From contig JAZQRM010000021.1 of assembly GCA_045629585.1 (NCBI GenBank), forward strand, positions 1 to 64,000: a stretch of 64,000 bases of DNA, written 5' to 3'. The stretch comes from Taishania sp045629585. GTDB taxonomy: Bacteria; Bacteroidota; Bacteroidia; Flavobacteriales_D; Crocinitomicaceae. Of this stretch, positions 16,125 to 25,271 are shown piece after piece; position 1 is the stretch's first letter, and every line of letters starts with the position of its first letter. A program made the translations under genes and the position numbers. The notes below the pieces were generated by a model. It ran no database searches, was not told where the DNA came from, and was given only the letters and a program-made list of their open reading frames with translations.

Positions 16125-17249
16125 ATGGCGCAAAAGTACTATGTTATTGCTGGAGAAGCTTCTGGAGATTTACACGGAAGCAATTTAATGAAAGAAATGC
16201 TAGCACTTGATCCATCTATTGATTTTCGATTTTGGGGTGGAGATAAGATGACAGCGGTTGGTGGTGTTTGTGTTAAACACATCAAAGATCTTGCTTTCAT
16301 GGGGTTTGTAGAGGTCTTGATGAATCTTCGAACCATTTTGAGCAATATTGATTTCTGTAAAAAAGATATTGAAGCTTTTCAACCAGATGCAATTATTTTA
16401 ATTGACTATCCCGGATTTAATCTCCGTATTGCTGAATGGGCAAAAGAACGAGGGATTAAAGTGATTTATTACATTTCACCTCAAATTTGGGCTTGGAAAC
16501 AAAAAAGGGTTTACAAGATTAAAAAGTACGTGGATGAAATGATTGTCATTCTGCCTTTTGAAAAGGAGTTTTATAAAAAATTTGATTACGATGTTTATTA
16601 TGAGGGTAATCCTTTACTTGATGCCGTTGATCAGTTTTATAAACAGAAGCTTACAAAAGAAGATTTTTTGATTAAACATAATTTGGATGATCGCCCAATA
16701 ATTGCTTTGTTGCCCGGTAGTCGAAAACAAGAGATTCGCAAATTGTTGCCTGTAATGTTGGAAGCTATTGAACCTTATTCCGACGAATACCAAGTTTTGA
16801 TAGCGGGAGCACCTAACATGCCTATTTCTTATTATCAGTCTTTTTTTAAGAGTTATAAGCCAAATGTTTTAACAGGAGTAACTTATGATATAGTAAGTAA
16901 TGCGGAAGCAGCTTTAGTGACAAGCGGTACCGCAACGTTGGAAACGGCATTGCTAAAAACACCTGAAGTGGTTTGTTATGTAGGTTCAAAAATATCCATC
17001 GCAATTGCAAAACGACTTATAAAAATCAACTATATATCTTTGGTTAATCTAATTATGGATCGTTTGGTGGTGACTGAATTGATTCAAGATGATTGTAATG
17101 CTACTCGAATCCGGAAGGAATTGAAATTGATTCTTCCTGGAGGGCAAAATCGACCACGTATTCTTTCAGACTATGATCAGTTACAGGATAAATTAGGTTT
17201 TGAAGGTGTAAGTAAGAGAATTGCACAATTATTGTTGAAAAGAAATTAA
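16125..17249 (+). CDS. lpxB: Lipid-A-disaccharide synthase
   Basis: LpxB joins UDP-2,3-diacylglucosamine and lipid X (2,3-diacylglucosamine-1-phosphate) to form the lipid A disaccharide at the inner face of the cytoplasmic membrane. The 374-residue protein shows family motifs: GEASGDLHG (residues 10-18), FWGGDKM, FMGFVEV, IDYPGFN, YYISPQIWAWK and LLPGSRKQEI in the nucleotide-binding half, and SGTATLE near residue 265. It follows the small membrane protein by two bases and precedes the SpoIID-domain gene by 42 bases. Confidence 0.97.
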   Translation: MAQKYYVIAGEASGDLHGSNLMKEMLALDPSIDFRFWGGDKMTAVGGVCVKHIKDLAFMGFVEVLMNLRTILSNIDFCKKDIEAFQPDAIILIDYPGFNLRIAEWAKERGIKVIYYISPQIWAWKQKRVYKIKKYVDEMIVILPFEKEFYKKFDYDVYYEGNPLLDAVDQFYKQKLTKEDFLIKHNLDDRPIIALLPGSRKQEIRKLLPVMLEAIEPYSDEYQVLIAGAPNMPISYYQSFFKSYKPNVLTGVTYDIVSNAEAALVTSGTATLETALLKTPEVVCYVGSKISIAIAKRLIKINYISLVNLIMDRLVVTELIQDDCNATRIRKELKLILPGGQNRPRILSDYDQLQDKLGFEGVSKRIAQLLLKRN

Positions 17250-17291
17250 TCAAAAGGTTGATTAAGTGGATGTATGAAATAATTTTGTAAC

Positions 17292-18485
17292 GTGTTAAAA
17301 CTAAAACTTCTTTTTATTATCTTATTTCTTACTTCTATTGGGGTTTCCCAGCAGATGCGCATTGGTGTATATAGAGATTACGCAATAAAAAGGGTGGTAT
17401 TTTCTTACAACCAAGGTAGTTATTCTGTGATAGGTGATACTTCCGTATTGGGTTCTATTCTACCAAGTGAATTTGTCGATATTGAGCATGAAAATGGTCG
17501 TTTACGTTTGAAAATAGGCGTTATTGATAAAGGACTTTTTGAACGTGTTTATTTGATTCAAAACAATTTGGGTTCAAATATCACACTGACTCCGCGTAAT
17601 CCGTCATCAGCCAAAGCAAGGAAATATGCAGATAACTTTGAGATTACTACGTCATCTAAAGATTTAACGATTATCAATTTAGTAGATATTGACAATTATT
17701 TGTCCGGAGTTGTGGAGTCTGAAGGAGGAGGAGGTCAGCATTTGGAATATTATAAGGTGCAAGCGATGATGAGTCGTACTTATGCGCTTAAGTATGTGAA
17801 CAAACATAGTAAGGAAGGATTTGCTTTATGTGATCGCGTGCATTGTCAGGCTTATCACTCCATGCTGCGTTTTACACCAACCATTCAAGAAGCTGTGCAG
17901 CAAACTTCAGGAAGTATTATGGTCGACATAAATGATGACTTAATTGATTCCTATTTCCATGCAAATTGTGGTGGACAAACTTGTGAACCTGATTACGTAT
18001 GGAATAATTCAATTCCTTATTTAAATACATTTAAGGATACATTTTGTATTTATACCAAGCAAGCAACATGGGAAAAAAGAGTCTCTAAAAAAGAATGGCA
18101 AGATTTTTTAGTGACTGAATATCATTATCCAATTGAAGATAGTTTATGGACGGATAAGATTTTCACCTTTGAGCAAACAGATCGTAAAGCTTTTTATATT
18201 ACTCCGGCATTGGGAATCCCTTTACGTGATTTAAGAACAAAATTCAATCTAAGATCAACCTATTTTTCTGTTGAACCAGAGGGAGATAATGTACTGATTA
18301 AAGGTAAAGGTTATGGCCATGGAGTAGGTTTGTGTCAAGAAGGAGCAATGAAAATGGCGCGCGCTAGATTGGATTATAAGCAAATTGCTCAGTTTTATTT
18401 TACAGGCGCAAGAGTGGTTGATTTATCCGAGAAGCACTTCTTTAAACAGCTAGCAAGGGTAGGGCCATTTATTTTAGAAGAATAA
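17292..18485 (+). CDS. Secreted SpoIID/LytB-domain protein
   Basis: A 397-residue protein with a signal peptide (about residues 1-19, ending GVSQQ) and a SpoIID/LytB domain (about 130-375). Recognisable pieces are LVDIDNYLSGVVESEGGGG, MMSRTYAL, CDRVHCQAY and the late GYGHGVGLCQEGA block. In Firmicutes SpoIID is a lytic transglycosylase acting on stripped peptidoglycan, and LytB enhances amidases; in Gram-negatives the domain is presumed to work on cell wall during division. The start is a GTG at 17292. It is convergent with a DivIC-like gene, seven bases away. Confidence 0.92.
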   Translation: MLKLKLLFIILFLTSIGVSQQMRIGVYRDYAIKRVVFSYNQGSYSVIGDTSVLGSILPSEFVDIEHENGRLRLKIGVIDKGLFERVYLIQNNLGSNITLTPRNPSSAKARKYADNFEITTSSKDLTIINLVDIDNYLSGVVESEGGGGQHLEYYKVQAMMSRTYALKYVNKHSKEGFALCDRVHCQAYHSMLRFTPTIQEAVQQTSGSIMVDINDDLIDSYFHANCGGQTCEPDYVWNNSIPYLNTFKDTFCIYTKQATWEKRVSKKEWQDFLVTEYHYPIEDSLWTDKIFTFEQTDRKAFYITPALGIPLRDLRTKFNLRSTYFSVEPEGDNVLIKGKGYGHGVGLCQEGAMKMARARLDYKQIAQFYFTGARVVDLSEKHFFKQLARVGPFILEE

Positions 18486-18492
18486 GTAACTT

Positions 18493-18780
18493 TTATTCAT
18501 AAGTTATCACGAAAATCTCTTCATTATCTTTCTTAAAGAATTTCTTTTCACGTGCATATTTTTCTAATCCATGATTAGTCTCTAAATTCTTGAGCGTGGA
18601 ACGGGTCTCTTTTAATTGTGCCTCAACAATATTTTTTTCAGCCCTTAAATCTTTCAATTTATAATTCTGTTTGAAGATTGTGAAAATATCTAAATCATCA
18701 ATTAAAAAATTGTATAGGATAAAAACGACAAACGTTAGTAAGTATTTATTTCGCCAATTCTTTTTTAACCATTCTATCAT
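18493..18780 (-). CDS. Septum formation initiator family protein (FtsB/DivIC-like)
   Basis: The 95-residue protein has a short cytoplasmic start, one membrane segment (about residues 13-29), then a coiled coil (about 38-72, LKDLRAEKNIVEAQLKETRS) and the typical ending YAREKKFFKKDNEEIFVI. FtsB/DivIC proteins join FtsL and FtsQ in the divisome to activate septal wall synthesis. The length, topology and the Y-A-R-E-K-x-x-x-K-x-x-x-E motif fit the family. It is transcribed alone. Confidence 0.92.
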   Translation of the reverse strand: MIEWLKKNWRNKYLLTFVVFILYNFLIDDLDIFTIFKQNYKLKDLRAEKNIVEAQLKETRSTLKNLETNHGLEKYAREKKFFKKDNEEIFVITYE

Positions 18781-18854
18781 AAAGTAAAGATACTTGGAAA
18801 AACAGATTCAACGGAGATGGGAATAAATAGATTTCAAAAATGGAATGTTAACGA

Positions 18855-18884
18855 ATAAAAAAAGGTGCTCTTTTCAGAACACCT
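18855..18884 (-). terminator. Terminator downstream of the 18908 gene
   Basis: On the minus strand AGGTGTTC and GAGCACCT form a stem with one mismatch and a TGAAAA loop, followed by seven T. Confidence 0.75.
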
Positions 18885-18907
18885 TAATTATAAAATATCA
18901 AGATAAA

Positions 18908-19630
18908 TTAGAATTTTCGAATAGCTTCTTTGTATTCTTCATCCTCTCCAAACCATTTTTTTCCTCTAGCTAAAAGTTCTTTTGCTTTATCAATTTGACG
19001 AACACTAGCGTAACTTTCAGCACCATAAATCAATCCTAATTTTAGAATTTCTTTATCTGAAACTGTAAAATCTTTAATATCGTCAATTTTTGCTAATTCA
19101 GTTTCACCTTGTTTCAAAAGTACCAAACCTCCAGATTTATCATCTGCTTTGTATTTCCCAGCCGCTTCTAAGAAAATTTGACCGACTACATTTTTGGTTA
19201 CTTTTTTATAGGTTAATATCCATGAACTGGCTTTTCTGAAGTTCCCTGTTGAAATTTCATTTTTGATTTGCTCCACTAAAGAACCTTGAATTTCGTCAAT
19301 GTATTCCATGACTTCATCCTCTTTCATTAATTCACCATCTTTATCATTTCGGAAAAATTTACCTAATGCATTAACGGATTCTTTGAAGGCATTTTTGAAA
19401 GCCGGATCAGAACTTCCAGATTGACTTACTTTATATAAACCACGAGAGAGCCAAAAATAAGCCATAGGGTCTTTTTTATAGTCATCATTACTCGTCATTT
19501 TATCAGCGACTTTAACAACTTTCTCATACTTCTTATCCGCATAAAGAATTCGTAATTCGTCGTATTGAGCAAATAAACTGTTTACTGAAAGAGTCGTAAA
19601 CACAGTAGCAATCAAAAGAATTTTTTTCAT
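18908..19630 (-). CDS. Secreted TPR-like protein, uncharacterised
   Basis: From MKKILLIATVFTTLSVNS the product is 240 residues with a clean signal peptide (cleavage probably after LFA, before QYDE). The mature part is helical with a repeated A-x-x-x-Y/F and leucine spacing (for example YADKKYEKVVKVADKM and ASVRQIDKAKELLARGKKWF) suggesting two or three TPR-like units. I do not recognise a named family. In-frame ATGs at 19660 and 19642 are alternatives; I prefer 19630 because it puts MKK directly at the start of the signal peptide. It has its own terminator. Confidence 0.78.
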   Translation of the reverse strand: MKKILLIATVFTTLSVNSLFAQYDELRILYADKKYEKVVKVADKMTSNDDYKKDPMAYFWLSRGLYKVSQSGSSDPAFKNAFKESVNALGKFFRNDKDGELMKEDEVMEYIDEIQGSLVEQIKNEISTGNFRKASSWILTYKKVTKNVVGQIFLEAAGKYKADDKSGGLVLLKQGETELAKIDDIKDFTVSDKEILKLGLIYGAESYASVRQIDKAKELLARGKKWFGEDEEYKEAIRKF

Positions 19631-19693
19631 AGTTTTTTGCATTTTCAGATTCAAATTCAAGAATCGTGCCGTTAAATATTTAGATGAATATAA

Positions 19694-21823
19694 TTATTCT
19701 TCTGTACTTTCTATTAATAATTCTAACAATTCGATGGCACACGTTGAAATTTTTGTGCCTGGACCATATATTCCAAAAACTCCGGCCTCTTCCAAGAAAT
19801 CATAATCGACAGCTGGAATCACTCCTCCTGCCACGACCATGATGTCAGGGCGTCCTAAGTCCGCTAATGCTTTAATTACCGCAGGAACAAGTGTTTTATG
19901 ACCTGCAGCTAGGGAGGAAACTCCTAAAATGTGCACATCGTTTTCAATAGCTTGTTTGGCCGCTTCTTCTGGAGTTTGAAATAATGGACCGATGTCAACA
20001 TCAAAGCCAATGTCAGCAAAAGAAGTTGAAATAACTTTAGCTCCTCTATCGTGACCATCTTGTCCCATTTTGGCAACCATTATTCGAGGTCTTCTTCCTT
20101 CTAAAGTCGCAAATTTATCCGCTAATTCTTGCGCTTTTTTGAAATCTTTATCTTGCATAGCTTCTGATGAATATACTCCGCTAATTGATCGAATAGTTGC
20201 TTGATAGCGTCCATAATGCTTTTCTAAAGCACTTGATATTTCGCCTAAAGATGCACGTTTTCGAGCACAATCTACTGTTGCTTCCAATAAATTTCCTTTA
20301 CCTGATTGTGCAATCTGGCTTAAGTGTTCTAATGAAGCTTCGACTTCAGCTGTATTTCGTTCGCTTTTCAATAGGGCCAAACGGTTCAATTGAGCCTCAC
20401 GTACCGCTGTATTATCGACCTCTAAAATATCTAGTGGATCTTCTTTTTCTAATTGATAGCGGTTCACACCAATTATTATATCTTGTGCGGAGTCGATTCT
20501 TGCTTGTTTTCTTGCCGCAGCTTCTTCAATTCTCATTTTTGGAAGACCTGTTTCGATAGCTTTAGCCATACCACCTAGTTCTTCTACCTCCTCAATTAGT
20601 TTCCAAGCTTCGTTAACCAACTCTTGAGTGAGAGTCTCGATATAATAACTTCCACCAGTTGGGTCGATGAAGTCAGTTATACCTGTTTCTTGTTGTATGT
20701 ATATTTGAGTGTTTCGAGCGATACGCGCAGAAAAATCAGTAGGTAAGGCAATCGCTTCGTCCAATGCATTGGTATGTAAAGATTGCGTCCCACCTAATGC
20801 AGCACCCATAGCTTCAATACAAGTACGTGCTACGTTATTAAACGGATCTTGTTCTGTTAAAGACCAACCTGAAGTTTGACAATGTGTTCTAAGCGCTAGT
20901 GATTTATCACTTTTAGGATTAAACTGTTTAACCAATTTAGCCCATAATAATCGGCCAGCTCTCATTTTTGCAATTTCCATAGATTGATTCATTCCAATTG
21001 CCCAAAAGAAGGAAAGGCGAGGAGCAAACATATCGATATCAATTCCAGCTTTTATTCCAGCACGAATGTATTCTAATCCGTCAGCTAAAGTATAGGCTAA
21101 CTCAATTGCGTTGGTAGCACCTGCTTCTTGCATGTGATATCCAGAAATTGAAATAGAGTTGAATTTAGGCATCTTTTGAGACGTAAACTCGAAGATATCC
21201 GCTATGATTTTCATCGATGGAGCAGGAGGGTAGATATACGTGTTACGTACCATAAACTCCTTCAAAATGTCATTTTGGATGGTTCCAGATAGTTTATCCA
21301 TGGAAACACCTTGTTCTTCTGCTGCTACAATATAAAATGCCATTATAGGTAAAACAGCACCATTCATGGTCATAGATACAGACATTTCGTCCAATGGTAT
21401 TTGGTCGAAAAGAACTTTCATGTCAAGTATGGAATCAATTGCGACACCTGCTTTTCCGACATCACCAATTACTCGTGGATGATCTGAGTCATAACCTCTA
21501 TGTGTAGCTAAATCAAAGGCTACGGATAAACCTTTTTGGCCTGCAGCTAAATTTCTTCTATAGAACGCATTGGATTCCTCCGCTGTTGAAAAACCTGCAT
21601 ATTGGCGGATAGTCCAAGGGCGAATGGCATACATCGATGAATATGGACCTCTCAAGAAAGGCGCTAATCCAGAAACAAATCCTAGATGTTCAATATTCTG
21701 AAGATCTGCTGGTTTATAAGTGTTTTTAAGTGTTATTTTTTCTGCAGTTAAATAACTGTTTTTTTGCTCAACGTTGGATTCTATTCCAGATCGCCAATCA
21801 ACTGTTGTAAAGTTCTTTCTCAT
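19694..21823 (-). CDS. mutB: Methylmalonyl-CoA mutase, large (catalytic) subunit
   Basis: This adenosylcobalamin enzyme interconverts methylmalonyl-CoA and succinyl-CoA, linking propionate or odd-chain breakdown to the TCA cycle. The 709 residues hold the TIM-barrel domain (with IRQYAGFSTAEESN, RTHCQTSGWSLTEQDP, and SLHTNALDEAIALPT) and a C-terminal B12-binding domain with GQDGHDRG (the cobalt-ligand histidine is about residue 591) and VVAGGVIP. It follows the small subunit by five bases and is the last gene of the six-gene minus-strand operon. Confidence 0.98.
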   Translation of the reverse strand: MRKNFTTVDWRSGIESNVEQKNSYLTAEKITLKNTYKPADLQNIEHLGFVSGLAPFLRGPYSSMYAIRPWTIRQYAGFSTAEESNAFYRRNLAAGQKGLSVAFDLATHRGYDSDHPRVIGDVGKAGVAIDSILDMKVLFDQIPLDEMSVSMTMNGAVLPIMAFYIVAAEEQGVSMDKLSGTIQNDILKEFMVRNTYIYPPAPSMKIIADIFEFTSQKMPKFNSISISGYHMQEAGATNAIELAYTLADGLEYIRAGIKAGIDIDMFAPRLSFFWAIGMNQSMEIAKMRAGRLLWAKLVKQFNPKSDKSLALRTHCQTSGWSLTEQDPFNNVARTCIEAMGAALGGTQSLHTNALDEAIALPTDFSARIARNTQIYIQQETGITDFIDPTGGSYYIETLTQELVNEAWKLIEEVEELGGMAKAIETGLPKMRIEEAAARKQARIDSAQDIIIGVNRYQLEKEDPLDILEVDNTAVREAQLNRLALLKSERNTAEVEASLEHLSQIAQSGKGNLLEATVDCARKRASLGEISSALEKHYGRYQATIRSISGVYSSEAMQDKDFKKAQELADKFATLEGRRPRIMVAKMGQDGHDRGAKVISTSFADIGFDVDIGPLFQTPEEAAKQAIENDVHILGVSSLAAGHKTLVPAVIKALADLGRPDIMVVAGGVIPAVDYDFLEEAGVFGIYGPGTKISTCAIELLELLIESTEE

Positions 21824-21828
21824 TGCTG

Positions 21829-23160
21829 TTATGCTTCAATGCGTTCAAGTACTAAATAATCCATATCTAAATAACGACCTGTTGCAATCCATTTATTATC
21901 GATCACTTCAGGATTAGGGAATGAATTTATACCGATAAACTTAGTTTTTCCTTCTAAGAAAAGAGCTTTTCTAAGAATTTGTTTGTCTTCAACTACTTTT
22001 TTAAAGTGAGATAGATTTATGGTGTTAAAGAAGCCATCTGTTTCGTTATATGAAACAAATTGTTGCCAAGCTTTTTCTGCAATTTGATTACAAAGATATT
22101 CAACTGCATAGCTACCTGCGTATGGATCAATAACTTTGTCAAAATAGCTTTCTTCTATTAAAATATTTGGAATATTTAGTGCCATTCGACTAGCTAAAAT
22201 CGTCTTTTCAGTAGAGGTGAAAGTATCATAAGGAAGGCAACAAATTGCATCAACACCTCCCAACATTAGACTAGCGACCTCGGTTGTTTGTCTTAACAAG
22301 TTGGTGTATGGATCTTTTAAAGATTTGTTGATGAAACCTGTTGAACCAAGAATTTGAATGTTTTTGGAACAATCAGATGCTGGTGTATATTGTTCAACAA
22401 TTTTCGACCATAACATTCGTACTACACGCGTTTTCGCGATTTCAAAGAAATATTGATTCCCGACTCCAACGTTAAAATGAATACACGCAGCAGCCTCGTC
22501 AATCGTTAACCCCTTATTCATTAAGGCACAAAGTGTATCGTGCGCCGTAGTTAATATGAATGCGACTTCTTGAGAAGTATTTGCTCCTATTTGCTGTACA
22601 GCATATCCGTTAGATACGAATAAAGGAAATTGTTTATGTTTAACGAGGGAAATGATTTGATCTAAATCATCTTTCTTTTCGAAGATATCCCATTCAACAA
22701 TAATGTTAGAACCTAAAAGAGGATTGTAATTTTTCACAAGTTCATCAACCTGCTCTGTACTTGGATTTACAAAACGAGTTTGAATAACATCAAGTTGGAT
22801 ATCTTGCAATAAAGTACTTATGGTAGATCGACTACAATTTTCGAAACGTATTGCATTAGCCCCGCTATTTAAAGCTTGGAGTGCTTGCGTATTTGCATCC
22901 TTATCCGACAGGATACTTATGTTTTTTACATTAAGGATCAAGTTTGATTCTTTTTGTAAACCTCTTGCATACTTATCTAACCATACGGATGAAGCTTTTG
23001 CATGCTCGTTTTCTGTATGCAGATAAGTGGTGAATGCTATTTCCTCAATAACATTATTTCGACTTAATAATTCTTCCGATTGACCTTTTAAATCTTTGAC
23101 CAATTGCTCTTGCCATTGATTTAGAGTTTGGGACGAAAAGGAATCAAATAGATTATTCAT
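21829..23160 (-). CDS. mutA: Methylmalonyl-CoA mutase, small subunit
   Basis: The 443-residue protein is a divergent mutase homologue in which the B12-binding domain is missing or cut short, as usual for the small subunit that pairs with the catalytic one. Shared barrel motifs are YAVQQIGANTSQEVAF, HFNVGVGNQYFFEIAKTR (homologous to the catalytic subunit's IGMNQSMEIAKMR) and DPYAGSYAVEYL. It overlaps the EI24 gene by eight bases at its start and is followed after five bases by mutB. Confidence 0.95.
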   Translation of the reverse strand: MNNLFDSFSSQTLNQWQEQLVKDLKGQSEELLSRNNVIEEIAFTTYLHTENEHAKASSVWLDKYARGLQKESNLILNVKNISILSDKDANTQALQALNSGANAIRFENCSRSTISTLLQDIQLDVIQTRFVNPSTEQVDELVKNYNPLLGSNIIVEWDIFEKKDDLDQIISLVKHKQFPLFVSNGYAVQQIGANTSQEVAFILTTAHDTLCALMNKGLTIDEAAACIHFNVGVGNQYFFEIAKTRVVRMLWSKIVEQYTPASDCSKNIQILGSTGFINKSLKDPYTNLLRQTTEVASLMLGGVDAICCLPYDTFTSTEKTILASRMALNIPNILIEESYFDKVIDPYAGSYAVEYLCNQIAEKAWQQFVSYNETDGFFNTINLSHFKKVVEDKQILRKALFLEGKTKFIGINSFPNPEVIDNKWIATGRYLDMDYLVLERIEA

Positions 23161-23932
23161 TTGAATTCAATTTTGACGTGTCAGGATTAAGTATTCCTTT
23201 GTAATATAAATACACAACCGTGGATAATAGGGTTGTGAGGACAGGTGCTATTATTATTCCAATAATTGGAGTGTCCCAAATATATGGAAAATTATATAAG
23301 ATTTTAAAGATTATTCCCGTTATCAGTACTATTGGTATATTTTTAAACGCAAAATTTACACTTTGCTTTACTGAAACATTATAGCGTTCTAAACTATGAT
23401 CATAAAACGAAAATCCATAGAAATAAGAACTAATTATTAATCCAATAATTCCATAAAATCCAGTACCATTAAAGCCAATTATTTTAGAAATGGACCACCA
23501 TATAAAATGGAAGCTTAATTCTAGGATTAGTGCGATACTAACAATGACAAGCATTCGCAATAAATCATTAAAAAAACGCTTAAGACTGAATGTAAAAACT
23601 TGATTTGTAAGGTAGCAATCAAGTTTTTCTGAAAGCAATGTGTTAAATGGAGATAATAAGGTAATAACGGAGAATATAAATAGTTGCGTTAGCATATAGT
23701 CTAAAGCAGATCCAATCTTTGTCCATCCGCTGATTGCATTTCTTGTAAACCAATTTGTTGCGTTTTCTGCTGAACCGACATCGAAAAGAAAACCAAACAG
23801 ATTTGTAAATAGAAGAAAAGGAATGACGAGTATTAATCCGGGGACAAAGTAGACCCAAAAACGATTTGATTTTAAACTTTCGATAACCAACGTTATGGCT
23901 TTTAGATGCCAAATAATTGCGGATTTCATCAT
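23153..23932 (-). CDS. EI24-domain membrane protein (CysZ-like)
   Basis: A 259-residue membrane protein with about five or six hydrophobic segments (near residues 25-50, 85-100, 125-145, 160-178, 200-225 and 225-250). The central RFFNDLLRML and the phenylalanine/tyrosine-rich YFYGFSFYDHSLERY block are typical of the EI24/CysZ family. E. coli CysZ carries sulfate inward; the substrate in Bacteroidota is not known. It overlaps mutA by eight bases and follows the DUF1569-like gene by three, so it belongs to the same operon. Confidence 0.85.
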   Translation of the reverse strand: MMKSAIIWHLKAITLVIESLKSNRFWVYFVPGLILVIPFLLFTNLFGFLFDVGSAENATNWFTRNAISGWTKIGSALDYMLTQLFIFSVITLLSPFNTLLSEKLDCYLTNQVFTFSLKRFFNDLLRMLVIVSIALILELSFHFIWWSISKIIGFNGTGFYGIIGLIISSYFYGFSFYDHSLERYNVSVKQSVNFAFKNIPIVLITGIIFKILYNFPYIWDTPIIGIIIAPVLTTLLSTVVYLYYKGILNPDTSKLNSNE

Positions 23933-23935
23933 TTC

Positions 23936-24391
23936 TTACAGAATACCAAATTGAGTAAAGTGATGAGAAAAATGCTTTTGATGCATTCTTTTCCATTGCG
24001 CAATAGTAAGATCTCCATAATAGGGATGTAGTACGATTGCATCTGGATTTTCATTTGAATAATCTTCAAAAGTTAACCATATATCTACAAAGTCATCGAT
24101 AGCTAATTCTATTTCTTCGTACTTTAATGGTGGGTTTTCAGGTGCGAAAATGGCTTTAAAGTTTTGAATAATAGGTTTGTCTGATGCTAAGAATTGTTGC
24201 ATCCCATCGATTTTGTCAGGAGTAATTTGTAACGGGATTCCATGATTTGGATTCATGGACATTTGAATACTTTCATTTAAGTGTTCTACCATTTGTTGAG
24301 CGGACATATTCCCCCAATTTGGTTTAGTTTCTTGCTCTAATTTATTTAATGCATTTAAAAGGTCTTCCAATTCTAAAGATACAAAGCTCAT
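23936..24391 (-). CDS. DUF1569/DinB-like protein
   Basis: The 151-residue helical protein resembles the DUF1569 branch of the DinB/YfiT four-helix superfamily. Residues pointing to it are MSAQQMVEHLNESIQMS (His37 in the first helix) and HQKHFSHHFTQFGI at the C-terminus, which places several histidines where DinB proteins bind a metal ion. Many relatives are thiol-dependent transferases, but the role here is unknown. It lies one base after the diacylglycerol kinase gene and four before EI24, within the operon. Confidence 0.8.
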   Translation of the reverse strand: MSFVSLELEDLLNALNKLEQETKPNWGNMSAQQMVEHLNESIQMSMNPNHGIPLQITPDKIDGMQQFLASDKPIIQNFKAIFAPENPPLKYEEIELAIDDFVDIWLTFEDYSNENPDAIVLHPYYGDLTIAQWKRMHQKHFSHHFTQFGIL

Positions 24392-24392
24392 C

Positions 24393-25271
24393 TTACTTTT
24401 TTCCTACTAATATATATAGACTTTTTGGAATCACTTTAACCTTTAGTTCATTTCTTACATCAAAAGGTTCTCCATCATATTGTGCAATTGATGTATTGAT
24501 TTTTATAGTCGCTTCTTCAAAAGGGATAACTTCCAAATATTCTGAGTTATTAGATGATCCTTTGAAAAATAAATAGGTGAGTTTTGGGATCTCCCAGAAT
24601 TTGAAAGGCTTTACCATTACCAGTTCAATTTTGCCATCCGTAACATCGGAATGAGGTGAAATCTGGAAACCATTACCAAATTCAGACGCATTTGCGATGG
24701 ATAGCATAAAAACAGGCAGCGATTTGTGCATCCCATTTATATCAATAGAAATATGAATCGGTTTGTAGCTTATATACTCCTTAAGTGATAGGCGTATGTA
24801 ATTAATTAATCCTCTTTTTGGAGAGCTGTTGAATTTTTTAGCAACTAACGCATCTATTCCATAACCGGCAGCATTAAGAAATGCTTTATCATTCACTAAT
24901 ACAGTATCTATCAAAAGCTCATTTTGATGATTGATGTTTACGATCGCTTTTTCTATTGATAAAGGTATGTGAAGATGTCTAGCAAGACCATTTCCAGATC
25001 CAACTGGAATAATCGCTAGTTTTGTTTTCGTTCCAATTAGGGCTGTTCCAACTTCGTTTACCGAGCCATCACCACCCACCGCACAAATTACATCCCAATT
25101 TTTCAAAGCATACTCGGTTGCAATTTCTTTCGCATGTTTTCTGTACTCTGTATATACGATACTTGGTTCATAAATAGAATGATCCAAGTGTTTTGCAATC
25201 AAACCAGGAAGAATATCTTTTCTGCCAACACCTGAGATGGGATTGATGATGAATAGAATTTTTTGTTTCAT
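24393..25271 (-). CDS. Diacylglycerol/lipid kinase (DagK/YegS family)
   Basis: This soluble-type lipid kinase phosphorylates diacylglycerol (or a related lipid) to phosphatidic acid using ATP. The 292 residues show the family motifs: IINPISGVGRK at the start, AVGGDGSVNEVGTAL (about residues 65-79), IPVGSGNGLARHL, and the C-terminal SPHSDVTDGKIELVMVK. Its start overlaps the stop of the phosphoglycerol-transferase gene by four bases, the classic ATGA arrangement, which indicates translational coupling. This coupling suggests that it recycles the diacylglycerol released by that enzyme (inference). Confidence 0.94.
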   Translation of the reverse strand: MKQKILFIINPISGVGRKDILPGLIAKHLDHSIYEPSIVYTEYRKHAKEIATEYALKNWDVICAVGGDGSVNEVGTALIGTKTKLAIIPVGSGNGLARHLHIPLSIEKAIVNINHQNELLIDTVLVNDKAFLNAAGYGIDALVAKKFNSSPKRGLINYIRLSLKEYISYKPIHISIDINGMHKSLPVFMLSIANASEFGNGFQISPHSDVTDGKIELVMVKPFKFWEIPKLTYLFFKGSSNNSEYLEVIPFEEATIKINTSIAQYDGEPFDVRNELKVKVIPKSLYILVGKK